Positions 51,005-59,595 of a stretch of DNA of 64,000 bases are shown piece after piece. Source of the DNA: Dehalococcoidia bacterium (lineage in GTDB: Bacteria > Chloroflexota > Dehalococcoidia > GIF9 > AB-539-J10); NCBI GenBank assembly GCA_030615625.1, contig JAUWYX010000003.1:124001-188000 (forward strand), read 5' to 3'. A model generated the notes under the pieces. It was given only the letters and a program-made list of their open reading frames with translations. It ran no database searches and was not told where the DNA came from. The stretch's first letter is position 1; each line of letters opens with the position of its first letter. Position numbers and translations under genes: made by a program.

Positions 51005-51845
51005 GCTCCAGATTGAAGAAATTATTGACCTCGCCTTAGCTGAGGACTTTGGTACGGGTGATGTTACTACTGAGGCCTTAATACCCGGCGACCAGCGAGG
51101 GACTGGCTTCATTGTGGCTAAGGAGGAAGGCATCCTGGCTGGCACAGGGGCGGCCAATCGGGTTTTCCATCGAGTTGATCCAGAGTTAAAGGTGGAGATT
51201 TTTCTAGAAGATGGGGCTAGAGTTAAGCCAGGCAGTAAAGTGGTCAAAGTGTCGGGCAGCATTGCCAGCATTCTCAAAGCGGAGAGGGTCGCCCTAAATT
51301 TTCTCCAGCGCTTGAGCGGCATTGCCTCGGAGACCAATCGTTACGTGGAAAGAGTTGAAGGATTGCCGGTGCGCATTATGGATACCAGAAAAACCACCCC
51401 GGGCTTGAGGTCGCTGGAAAAGTATGCCGTCAGGGTAGGTGGTGGGGAAAATCACCGTATGAATTTAGGTGATGGCATACTCATTAAGGATAATCATCTG
51501 GCGGCGCTCCGCAGCCAGGGATTAAATATCAAGGAGATTGTAGCCAAAGCAAGGCAAAATGCTCCGCAGCGGCTGCCAGTCGAGGTGGAGGTCGGGACCG
51601 TGTCAGAAGCCTTAGAAGCCGTGGAAGCTGGGGCAAATATCGTCATGCTTGACAATATGAATCTCGAGGATATGCGTAAGGCGGTGAAATCTATTCATGG
51701 ACATGCTTTAATTGAAGCCTCCGGTGGAATTACGCTGGATAATGTTCGGGCTGTAGCTGAAACCGGCGTTGATTTTATTTCCATTGGCGCCCTTACCCAC
51801 TCCGCAAGAGCCTTAGATATTAGTCTTGAGCTTGAAGCTCAATGA
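50991..51845 (+). CDS. nadC: Nicotinate-nucleotide pyrophosphorylase (carboxylating)
   Basis: EEIIDLALAEDFGTGDVTTEALIPG; MDTRKTTPGLRSLEKYAVRVGGGENHRMNLGDGILIKDNH. Likely start at 50991. Confidence 0.96.
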   Translation: MSSSKLQIEEIIDLALAEDFGTGDVTTEALIPGDQRGTGFIVAKEEGILAGTGAANRVFHRVDPELKVEIFLEDGARVKPGSKVVKVSGSIASILKAERVALNFLQRLSGIASETNRYVERVEGLPVRIMDTRKTTPGLRSLEKYAVRVGGGENHRMNLGDGILIKDNHLAALRSQGLNIKEIVAKARQNAPQRLPVEVEVGTVSEALEAVEAGANIVMLDNMNLEDMRKAVKSIHGHALIEASGGITLDNVRAVAETGVDFISIGALTHSARALDISLELEAQ

Positions 51846-51877
51846 TTAAGGAGCCACAGATAATTATTATCTAAACA

Positions 51878-52507
51878 TTAGCGGGCGCTCTTCTCAGCAA
51901 CAAGCAGATACCGTTCCGGGCCGTCCTCGAAATGGGTTACCCTCAAACCAGCCTGCTTTATCAGCCCTCTTAGCTGAAATTCGGGTGGTAAGAGATCATT
52001 GGCGATTACGCCACCAACGGATTGATGAAGCCGGTTAAGCATCTCTCGGCTCATGGTATGGCAGATGACCAGCCGGCCATTATTTCTGAGCACCCTGGCT
52101 ATTTCCTTTAATGCCTTGACCCTGTCGTTAAAATGAGGAAAGACACTGTTGCATATAGCCAAGTCCACAGAATTATCAGCCAAGGGAATGGCGAGAACAT
52201 CAGCCTGGGCAAAACCAACCAGAGGCTGGAAGGTTTTGGCTTTCGCTTGACCTAGCATCTCCGCTGAAAAATCCAGGGCTACAATTTTTCCCTCATCACC
52301 CAGCTCTGCGATTAGAAAGGGTAAAAGGACGCCCGTACCGCTGCCAATATCAAGCACATAATATCCAGGTTTAATGCCTAATTCCTTGACGATGTTGCTA
52401 AGACACTTCAACCTCTCCCGGGTAAGCTCTTTATCCCAGGTTGGAGCTAGTTGATCGAAATATTCTTGAAGTTGCATAGCTAACCTGCTAACGGAACTTG
52501 CTGCCAT
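51878..52507 (-). CDS. Class I SAM-dependent methyltransferase
   Basis: YYVLDIGSGTGVLLPFLIAELGDEGKIVALDFSAEML. Confidence 0.9.
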   Translation of the reverse strand: MAASSVSRLAMQLQEYFDQLAPTWDKELTRERLKCLSNIVKELGIKPGYYVLDIGSGTGVLLPFLIAELGDEGKIVALDFSAEMLGQAKAKTFQPLVGFAQADVLAIPLADNSVDLAICNSVFPHFNDRVKALKEIARVLRNNGRLVICHTMSREMLNRLHQSVGGVIANDLLPPEFQLRGLIKQAGLRVTHFEDGPERYLLVAEKSAR

Positions 52508-53334
52508 CCCTTTACTTTTCTCTTAGGAGAAAATGCCGTTGCCAGGCCGAAGATAATAGAAGAAGTTATCACTATGGCGGCACCTGAGGGAATGTCAAGC
52601 AAATATGAGGCTGCGAGCCCAGCCCAGCAAGAAATAACACCAAAAGCAACAGCGATAAGGAGCATCCGCTTTAAGCTATAAGTAAGTTGATAGGCAGCGG
52701 CTGCGGGATTGAGAATAAGGCAATAGATAAGCAAACCGCCAATACTTTGCAGCGAGGCAGTTATAGTCACCCCGGTGGAAAACAACAAGCCATAGAAAAC
52801 GACTGTCGCCGGTATGCCCACGGCTAGAGCTACCTCCCGATGGCAAATCACTGCTTGAATTTCCTTATAGAAAACGACCACCAGCCCAACTATTACGGCT
52901 GTTATAACGGCTAAAAAGATGATGTCCTGTTGCGTAACGGTCAATATACTCCCCCAGAACAGGTTTAAGGCTTCAGTCCTGGCCCCGGGCATCAGGCCCA
53001 TGAAAAGGAAAGCAAGTCCCAGCATCAGGGAGAAAATAACACCTATGGAAGTATCGGGATTTAATTCCCCACGGTCAGCCACGGGTCCGATAATGGCTGC
53101 TGAGGCCAGGCTGAAGAGCAAGGCACCAATCAAAGGGTTAAACCCCAGCCAGAGGCCCAGGAGCGCTCCAGCAAAAGCAGCGTGGGCAATGCATACCCCG
53201 ATGAAGGAGAGGTGCATGGTAACTACGAAGACGCCCACCACAGAACAGGTTATGCCACCGAATAACCCGGCAAGAATGGCATTTTGCATGAAATGGTACT
53301 GTAAAATAGAAAAATCCATTCCTGCACCTGTCAT
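52480..53334 (-). CDS. Metal (zinc/manganese-type) ABC transporter permease
   Basis: FMQNAILAGLFGGITCSVVGVFVVTMHLSFIGVCIAHAAFAGALLG; multipass. Confidence 0.92.
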   Translation of the reverse strand: MTGAGMDFSILQYHFMQNAILAGLFGGITCSVVGVFVVTMHLSFIGVCIAHAAFAGALLGLWLGFNPLIGALLFSLASAAIIGPVADRGELNPDTSIGVIFSLMLGLAFLFMGLMPGARTEALNLFWGSILTVTQQDIIFLAVITAVIVGLVVVFYKEIQAVICHREVALAVGIPATVVFYGLLFSTGVTITASLQSIGGLLIYCLILNPAAAAYQLTYSLKRMLLIAVAFGVISCWAGLAASYLLDIPSGAAIVITSSIIFGLATAFSPKRKVKGWQQVPLAG

Positions 53335-54122
53335 TATGCCCGAAGTGGAGCAATCTCAGTTGGTACTGAGATCGGAGCTCCGTAAAGCTGACTCAGCACC
53401 TCTTCCCTGAGCATTGGCTCCGGGCTACCTTGCTGCCATATCTTGCCATCCTTCATTAGAATCAGTCGTTGGCAAATAGAGGGCAGCGTTCTCAGGTCAT
53501 GGGTGACGAATAGAGTGGTCGTATGATACTCCCTGTGAATGAGTTGTATCAGGCTTAAGATTTCGCGTTGAGCTTTTTGATCTATTGAAGCTGTCGGCTC
53601 ATCGAGAAGAAATATCTCAGGCTGCTGAACTAAAGCTCGGGCAATGGCTGCCCTTTGGTATTCGCCCCCGGATAGATGTCCTATTGGGCGTTGGGATAAA
53701 TGAGCCATGCCTACCATTTCCAATACCTCGTCTACTGTTTCCCATTGAGTCCGTGTTGGCCGACGGAATAGTCCCAGGCGACCATAGCAGCCTACCATTA
53801 CCGTCTCTCTAACATTGATGGGCAACCTGGGGTCGATATTTTCTACTTGAGCCACATAACCTATGCGCTTCCTTAAATTGATGCTATTTCTCTCATTTAG
53901 CCGCGACCCTAATACCCAGGCTTGTCCATGAACCAGTTTGCCCAGGCCATTAATCACTGTGAGCAAGGTAGTTTTGCCAGCGCCGTTAGGTCCGATAATG
54001 CCAATGAATTCTCCTTTCCTTACCTCCAGAGACACGCCCTGTAAAGCCACATCTTCCCTGTAGGAAACTACAGCGTCTTGAATCTTGATGACTGTGTTAT
54101 CCATATTGTTCCCTCCATTCAT
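53334..54122 (-). CDS. Metal ABC transporter ATP-binding protein
   Basis: GPNGAGKTTLLTVINGL Walker A; LSGGEYQRAAIARALVQQPEIFLLDEPTASID. Confidence 0.94.
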   Translation of the reverse strand: MNGGNNMDNTVIKIQDAVVSYREDVALQGVSLEVRKGEFIGIIGPNGAGKTTLLTVINGLGKLVHGQAWVLGSRLNERNSINLRKRIGYVAQVENIDPRLPINVRETVMVGCYGRLGLFRRPTRTQWETVDEVLEMVGMAHLSQRPIGHLSGGEYQRAAIARALVQQPEIFLLDEPTASIDQKAQREILSLIQLIHREYHTTTLFVTHDLRTLPSICQRLILMKDGKIWQQGSPEPMLREEVLSQLYGAPISVPTEIAPLRA

Positions 54123-55005
54123 TCAAAGCTTCCAGCAGTAAATCAACGTTCTTATCTATTGCCTTCTCCCAGGTTTCGGTATTTTCGAAGCCGCCGGGAA
54201 AGTTGGATATGGTTACCTGAATGGCTCCAATATCCTGTGCCATAGCTGCACCTGTCGCCGTGGCACCACTCTGGAGATTGTCGATAGCTAAAGCTACCCC
54301 AGCTTCTTGAGCTTCAGCTACCAGTTCTTTCATTTTCGCCACACGCAAGTCTTCAGGCCGACCGTATGTAGCCACGACATCAAACCCGGCCCACTTTACA
54401 AATCCTTCTTGCATGGCAGCGCAGATTACCTTTACCTCCTCTATTCCCGCTTCCAGTAATCTATTTCTTACCTCTTCGCCCTTAGCTAAAATAGCTTGCG
54501 CCCTTTCTGCGGCTTTCTCCTGATAATACGCGGCGTTCTCCTGGTCTATCTCGCCCAGGGCTTGAGCAATTTTGTCTACTGCCTCAGCCTGAACCGGGGG
54601 AGTCATCCAGTTACCTATAATATCAATAACCCTGATAATAAGGTCGGGGTTTTCTGCAGCTTCAATCAGCCCAGTGACATTTTCGTAATTTTTTTGCCAA
54701 TTGTGGATGAAAAGGGCTTTGCTGTTAGCCAATGCCACAATATCGCTTGGCTTTATATCATAATGTCCCGGACACACGCCTGGCGGTATAAGGGTGCGAG
54801 GTTCCACTTTGTCGTCAGCTACATCCTGAATAATGTTGGTGATAAGCGAGCTCCCTGCCATGATATCAGCCGAAGGTTGGGCATGTTGGGCACGGACCAG
54901 GACCGTCACTAAAATCCCCACAAGCGCTGCTGCCAGCACGCCTAGCAGAATTTTTCTTCTCATAATGTCCCTTTTAACACTCCATGCATGTGCAACTAAT
55001 TGCAA
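54097..55005 (-). CDS. Metal ABC transporter substrate-binding protein (ZnuA-like)
   Basis: ITNIIQDVADDKVEPRTLIPPGVCPGHYDIKPSDI; FIHNWQKNYE. Confidence 0.9.
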   Translation of the reverse strand: MQLVAHAWSVKRDIMRRKILLGVLAAALVGILVTVLVRAQHAQPSADIMAGSSLITNIIQDVADDKVEPRTLIPPGVCPGHYDIKPSDIVALANSKALFIHNWQKNYENVTGLIEAAENPDLIIRVIDIIGNWMTPPVQAEAVDKIAQALGEIDQENAAYYQEKAAERAQAILAKGEEVRNRLLEAGIEEVKVICAAMQEGFVKWAGFDVVATYGRPEDLRVAKMKELVAEAQEAGVALAIDNLQSGATATGAAMAQDIGAIQVTISNFPGGFENTETWEKAIDKNVDLLLEALNEWREQYG

Positions 55006-55021
55006 TTATAGGGCAAAAAAA

Positions 55022-55207
55022 TTAATCCTTTTCCAGCTGTATTTGAGACTTTAAGAAGTCTATCTGTCGCACCTTGCCCTGGAAAACCTTCTTTTCTCCG
55101 AAGAGGGTCTCTACTTCTACTCGCCGGTTAGCAATTATCAGGCGTGCGATGTCCTCCAGAATTGGCTTATCTCCTTCTTTAGCCTCATAAAGTTTAGCCA
55201 TACACAT
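55022..55207 (-). CDS. CooT-like small (nickel-binding family) protein
   Basis: MCMAKLYEAKEGDKPILEDIARLIIANRRVEVETLFGEKKVFQGKVRQIDF. Confidence 0.7.
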   Translation of the reverse strand: MCMAKLYEAKEGDKPILEDIARLIIANRRVEVETLFGEKKVFQGKVRQIDFLKSQIQLEKD

Positions 55208-55208
55208 C

Positions 55209-55445
55209 CTAATGCCTCTCCTTGCTCTTTAGCAGAGCCTGTTCTGCTTTCATCAGTTCGTTGCTAACCGCAGCCATCTTAGTGGCTGCTTCTTGTAACT
55301 GTCGTGCTACCTCAGTGGATAACGAGACAACTTTATCAGCCCAATCACGGAACTCTTTCTCATGCTCGCTGTTATGTTCAATCCAATAGTCAAGCAGAAT
55401 GTGCAGTTTTTCTTGAACGTCATCCATAGCAATGCTTTTATTCAC
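55209..55445 (-). CDS. Small hypothetical protein in metal cluster
   Basis: LHILLDYWIEHNSEHEKEFRDWADKV; translationally close to the CooT-like gene. Confidence 0.65.
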   Translation of the reverse strand: MNKSIAMDDVQEKLHILLDYWIEHNSEHEKEFRDWADKVVSLSTEVARQLQEAATKMAAVSNELMKAEQALLKSKERH

Positions 55446-55454
55446 AATGGTTGG

Positions 55455-55883
55455 TTAGGCTTTGTTTCCTTTTTTTCTGCGACACCCACCGCACTCTCCT
55501 GAAATGGCCAGGTGCCTTAAATCAGCATCAAAGCCGTATTCCTGAAGCAAGGTATCTTGTAACGGATGTAGCACCAGTTCCTTCAGGCCTATTACCTTGC
55601 CGCAGCTACGGCAAACGAGGTGATGGTGATGCCCCTTCTCAGCAACATGATAGCGGACACGTCCTTCGCCAAAGTCAGTTTCCGTAACTAAATCTAATTT
55701 CTTCAGTAGCTCTAGAGTGCGATAGACAGTAGATATATTGGCATAGGGATAACGACTATGTAACTGCTCGTAGATTTCTTCAGCGCTGATGTGCTTGTCG
55801 GCATTATGAAGTGCCTCAATGACCAGCATGCGCTGGGGAGTTAAGCGGTGTCCCTTTTCTTGAAGAGTTTCGTGGCAGCTCAT
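55455..55883 (-). CDS. Fur family transcriptional regulator
   Basis: KGHRLTPQRMLVIEALHNADKHISAEEIYEQL; HHHHLVCRSCGKVIGL; CGGC. Confidence 0.94.
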   Translation of the reverse strand: MSCHETLQEKGHRLTPQRMLVIEALHNADKHISAEEIYEQLHSRYPYANISTVYRTLELLKKLDLVTETDFGEGRVRYHVAEKGHHHHLVCRSCGKVIGLKELVLHPLQDTLLQEYGFDADLRHLAISGECGGCRRKKGNKA

Positions 55884-55939
55884 TGCCGGGGGATATTATA
55901 ACAAGACAGCAAAATTATTGCAACAAGTTGCTAATGCGA

Positions 55940-56389
55940 CTATTTTCCCGTCTTACTTTCCAGCGATATGGTGACCGGCCCATCATTATAAATTTCCACC
56001 AGCATATGCTCCTGAAAAAGCCCTGTTTCCACCTTGAGCCCTGTGGAGCGAACTTGCTCCACAAAAAACTCATAGAACTCCTTGGCCAGGTCCGGCGGGG
56101 CTGCCTCGGTGAAGCTGGGTCGCCTCCCTTTGCGTGAATCAGCCAGAAGAGTAAATTGGCTTATTATTAAAATATCTCCCCTTGTTTCCAGCGCTGAGAG
56201 GGCAAACTTGCTTGCCTCGTCGGCAAAAATACGCAGGTTAACCACTTTGTTTGCCAGGTAACTGGCGTCTTCCTTCGAATCACCTTGAGCAACGCCGAGA
56301 AAAACCACCAGCCCCTGGCCAATCTCGCCTACTATATTGTCATTCACGCTAACTGAGGCTCTGGAAACCCGCTGCACTAATGCTTTCAT
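55940..56389 (-). CDS. dtd: D-aminoacyl-tRNA deacylase
   Basis: MKALVQRVSRASVSVNDNIVGEIGQGLVVFLGV; ISQFTLLADSRKGRRPSFTEAA. Confidence 0.95.
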   Translation of the reverse strand: MKALVQRVSRASVSVNDNIVGEIGQGLVVFLGVAQGDSKEDASYLANKVVNLRIFADEASKFALSALETRGDILIISQFTLLADSRKGRRPSFTEAAPPDLAKEFYEFFVEQVRSTGLKVETGLFQEHMLVEIYNDGPVTISLESKTGK

Positions 56390-56442
56390 CTTGATTTAGC
56401 CCATATAATTATGCCACCTTCTTGAATTTATTTCCGCGTGAG

Positions 56443-56502
56443 TATTCGAGGGACATAATACCTAATTTGTGGTAGGCCTGATTAGTATGGTGTACTTGGA
56501 AT
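56443..56502 (+). repeat. 60-bp MITE/REP-like repeat, copy 1
   Basis: tattcgagGGACATAATACCTAATTTGTGGTAGGCCTGATTAGTATGGTGTacttggaat. Confidence 0.8.
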
Positions 56503-56564
56503 TTCGGTATTGACCATTGTTTTTCATTCGTATATGATGTATCAATAGGACAGGAGGTGAAGCT

Positions 56565-56666
56565 ATGCCAGTTTGTTCTCATTGCGGAAAAGAGGTAAGC
56601 GAAGGTGTTTCGTTTTGCCCTGAATGTGGGTATCGACTGGCGATAGGACAAACGTTAAAGGAATGA
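56565..56666 (+). CDS. Short zinc-ribbon ORF (33 aa)
   Basis: MPVCSHCGKEVSEGVSFCPECGYRLAIGQTLKE*; strong AGGAGG-type RBS upstream; overlaps the next ORF by ATGA. Confidence 0.65.
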   Translation: MPVCSHCGKEVSEGVSFCPECGYRLAIGQTLKE

Positions 56667-57283
56667 GTAAGGGAAAGCTAGCAGGAATCATCATAGCTTG
56701 CACTATAGCTATCATCGTGGCGATTGTCATAACTAGACCCCCGCCAACACCTACACCTACGTACACACTTAGTGTAAGCGTCAGCCCCTCAGTGGCAGGG
56801 GCTGTATCTCCTTCGGGTGGCGTATATGATGCCAGTGTGCAGGTAACACTGACAGCCAGCCCAGCTAGTGGCTACATCTTTGACTACTGGAGCGGTAGTG
56901 CGTCAGACACCACACCTACCGTTACTATTACCATGGATTCGGATAAGAGCCTCACTGCTAACTTTAAAACTGCTCCGCCAGATGCAATCAGTTGGGATAA
57001 GGCTAAGGACCACATTGGTGAAAGAACTACAGTATATGGTCCTGTCGTCGATACGCATTATGCTAGTGAGAGTAGCGGCCAACCTACTTTCCTGAATATG
57101 GGCAACCCTTACCCTGACCTAAACCGATTTACTGTGGTTATCTGGGGTGAGAATCGTGGCAAGTTTTTTCAACCACCAGAGGATTATTACGACGGTAAAA
57201 CTATTTATATTAGCGGTCTAATTGACTCTTATAACGGGGTGCCGCAGATTGAAGTTACATCACTTGACCAAATACATGAGTAA
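56663..57283 (+). CDS. TM-anchored B-repeat-like plus OB-fold-like protein
   Basis: TM KLAGIIIACTIAIIVAIVI; SVSPSVAGAVSPSGGVYDASVQVTLTASPASGYIFDYWSG; AISWDKAKDHIGERTTVYGPV. Confidence 0.75.
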   Translation: MSKGKLAGIIIACTIAIIVAIVITRPPPTPTPTYTLSVSVSPSVAGAVSPSGGVYDASVQVTLTASPASGYIFDYWSGSASDTTPTVTITMDSDKSLTANFKTAPPDAISWDKAKDHIGERTTVYGPVVDTHYASESSGQPTFLNMGNPYPDLNRFTVVIWGENRGKFFQPPEDYYDGKTIYISGLIDSYNGVPQIEVTSLDQIHE

Positions 57284-57740
57284 TAAACTTCTCATAGCTT
57301 TAGTACTGCTTATTGGAATCGGTATTGGGTTAGGCACAGGCTATGGTTTGTGGCATGCCGACAATAGTGTATATGAGCAGGCATTGGTCACCAAGGTCAT
57401 TGATGGTGATACTGTTGAGCTAGCAGATGGTCGCAGTGTCCGTTATCTGGGCATTGACACGCCAGAGTCAGGAGAATATTACGCTGAAGAGGCGACAGCC
57501 AGAAACAAAGAACTTGTCGAAGGAAAGACGGTTGAACTGCAGCGAGGCGACCGAGACCAGGACGAATACGGTCGATTGCTCCGATACGTTTACGTAGACG
57601 GGGTGTTCGTTAATGCTGAGTTGATTGCTCAGGGATATGCAAAAGCCTATATATTTGACCCTGATGACCGATACAGCCAGATTCTTGTCCGATTAGAACA
57701 GTACGCCAAGATGAAAAACCGTGGGCTATGGAATCAATAA
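57276..57740 (+). CDS. Thermonuclease (SNase) family protein with N-terminal TM
   Basis: VTKVIDGDTVELADGRSVRYLGIDTPES; RGDRDQDEYGRLLRYVYVDG. Confidence 0.93.
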   Translation: MSNKLLIALVLLIGIGIGLGTGYGLWHADNSVYEQALVTKVIDGDTVELADGRSVRYLGIDTPESGEYYAEEATARNKELVEGKTVELQRGDRDQDEYGRLLRYVYVDGVFVNAELIAQGYAKAYIFDPDDRYSQILVRLEQYAKMKNRGLWNQ

Positions 57741-57746
57741 ACGGAC

Positions 57747-57806
57747 TATTCTGGGGACATAATACCTAATTTGTACTAGGCCTAATTGGTATGGTGTCCC
57801 TGGAAT
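57747..57806 (+). repeat. 60-bp MITE/REP-like repeat, copy 2
   Basis: tattctgGGGACATAATACCTAATTTGTACTAGGCCTAATTGGTATGGTGTCCCtggaat. Confidence 0.85.
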
Positions 57807-57887
57807 TGTACACACTACCTCTATGCTGTTGCCAGGCTAGCGAAGTCAGGCGAAGCAATCTCGTTGGGAGAAAGAGCTGCCCTCTTC

Positions 57888-59027
57888 TTACGGTTGCCAG
57901 CTCAGGAAGGGATAGGTCTCGTCGTCAACGATATTCCAGATATAGGATGGGTTGCGCGTGCCATGATTGGCGACCGCGATTATGTTCCAGCCTGCGCCTG
58001 AGAAGGTGGCGATGTTCTGCATTTCCGCCGTAGTCTTGCCCGTCCCGCCATCCGAAGTAGCTTGTCCGCTGGTTTCGGTGTCCCAGAAGGAGTTGCTCAC
58101 AGTGTCATAATTGCATCCCACCAGACCGCCAACGGACGAATTGCCAGTCACGTTGCCGCTGGAATAAGAGTCGCTCACAGTGTCATAATTGCATCCCACC
58201 AGACCGCCAACACAGTTATCGCCAGTCACGTTGCCGCTGGAATAGGAGTTGCTCACGGTGTCTCGATTCCATCCCACCAGACCGCCAACACCATCTCCGC
58301 CAGTCACGCTGCCGGTGGAATAGGAGTTGCTCACAGTGCCAAAATTAAATCCCACCAGACCACCAACCTTAAACTCGGTGACGGTCACGCTGCCGGTGGA
58401 ATAGGAGTTGCTCACGGTGCCAGAATTAATTCCTACCAGACCGCCAACAAGCCACTTGCCGGTCACGCTGCCGGTGGAATAGGAGTTGCTTACAGCGCCC
58501 CAATTTTCTCCCACCAGACCACCAATACCAAAAGGGCCATTCACATTGCTGCTGGAATAGGAGTTGCTCACGGTGCCCGCATTATCTCCCACTAGACCGC
58601 CAACCCGGCTGGAGCCACTCACAGTGAAGTTCACCACGCCGACATTCTTGATGACTCCTCCCACACCAACATAACCGAAAAGTCCCACACCCCTTTCGTC
58701 AGGGCGGTTGATAAACAGGTCACGTATCTCGTATCCCTGCCCGTCGAAACTCCCTTTAAATTTAAATGGGGGACCCCAAGTTTCAATTGGCTGCCAGCCC
58801 TTTCCCTGATTGGCTGTCTCACTCGCCAGCTCCTCATAACCGGCAGTGGTGGAATCGAGGTTGTTCATCAGAATGTGATGGCCGCCCAGGTTGTTCCTGA
58901 TGTCATCCAAATCATACCAATCCCGTATTTCCAGGTTTTGGGAAGGAAGAGCACAGCCTCCCATTACTACAATTAAGGCTACCGTAACCAAAAGGATGCC
59001 AAGTCTTTTCACGTACATAACCCTCAA
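57888..59027 (-). CDS. Lipoprotein with GLUG-type repeats
   Basis: Lipobox VVMGGC; repeated VGGLVGxNxGTVSNSYSTGSVTG. Confidence 0.9.
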   Translation of the reverse strand: MRVMYVKRLGILLVTVALIVVMGGCALPSQNLEIRDWYDLDDIRNNLGGHHILMNNLDSTTAGYEELASETANQGKGWQPIETWGPPFKFKGSFDGQGYEIRDLFINRPDERGVGLFGYVGVGGVIKNVGVVNFTVSGSSRVGGLVGDNAGTVSNSYSSSNVNGPFGIGGLVGENWGAVSNSYSTGSVTGKWLVGGLVGINSGTVSNSYSTGSVTVTEFKVGGLVGFNFGTVSNSYSTGSVTGGDGVGGLVGWNRDTVSNSYSSGNVTGDNCVGGLVGCNYDTVSDSYSSGNVTGNSSVGGLVGCNYDTVSNSFWDTETSGQATSDGGTGKTTAEMQNIATFSGAGWNIIAVANHGTRNPSYIWNIVDDETYPFLSWQP

Positions 59028-59220
59028 AGTGTTATTGTATCACAAGCGAAGTAAGTGTCAATATCCTTCATAAGGTGAGGTTGATGGAATAGAGTGAAAG
59101 GAGAAGGGGGAAGGACGCATTAGATTTCTATGAGATTTTAGCCTGCGACCCGAGCGGGCAGCCACACGCAAGATTTCGCAAAATAGGGTAGGGGGGTGAA
59201 CACTCATCTCCTTTCGCAAG

Positions 59221-59280
59221 TATTCTGGGGACATAATACCTGATTTGTAGTAGGCTTAATTGGTATGGTGTCCCTGGAAT
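59221..59280 (+). repeat. 60-bp MITE/REP-like repeat, copy 3
   Basis: tattctgGGGACATAATACCTGATTTGTAGTAGGCTTAATTGGTATGGTGTCCCtggaat. Confidence 0.85.
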
Positions 59281-59347
59281 CCATTCAAGGGAGCGATGGT
59301 TTGAGGCGAGTCCCATAAAATGCTATTGTATTAGGTGGTTTCCTATC

Positions 59348-59432
59348 GGGGAAGTGTCGGAATTGGCAGACGAGCATGACTTAGGATCATGTGCCGTAAG
59401 GCGTGGGGGTTCGAGTCCCCCCTTCCCCACCA
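59348..59432 (+). tRNA. tRNA-Leu (TAG) with encoded CCA
   Basis: GGGGAAG/CTTCCCC acceptor; CATGA-CTTAGGA-TCATG; long variable arm; T-loop TTCGAGT. Confidence 0.94.
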
Positions 59433-59595
59433 CTTAACCTCGTTTTTCAGGGGCTTTACAGCCACGAGAGGTGACTCTACAATATCTTCACCGACGACGC
59501 CAACGAGACCCGACTCTACAGCATCTTCACCACGCGCTACGAGATCCCTCTCGGGCCCCCACAACGCTGCCGGAAAACTTTGGGGAGGTAATGCT

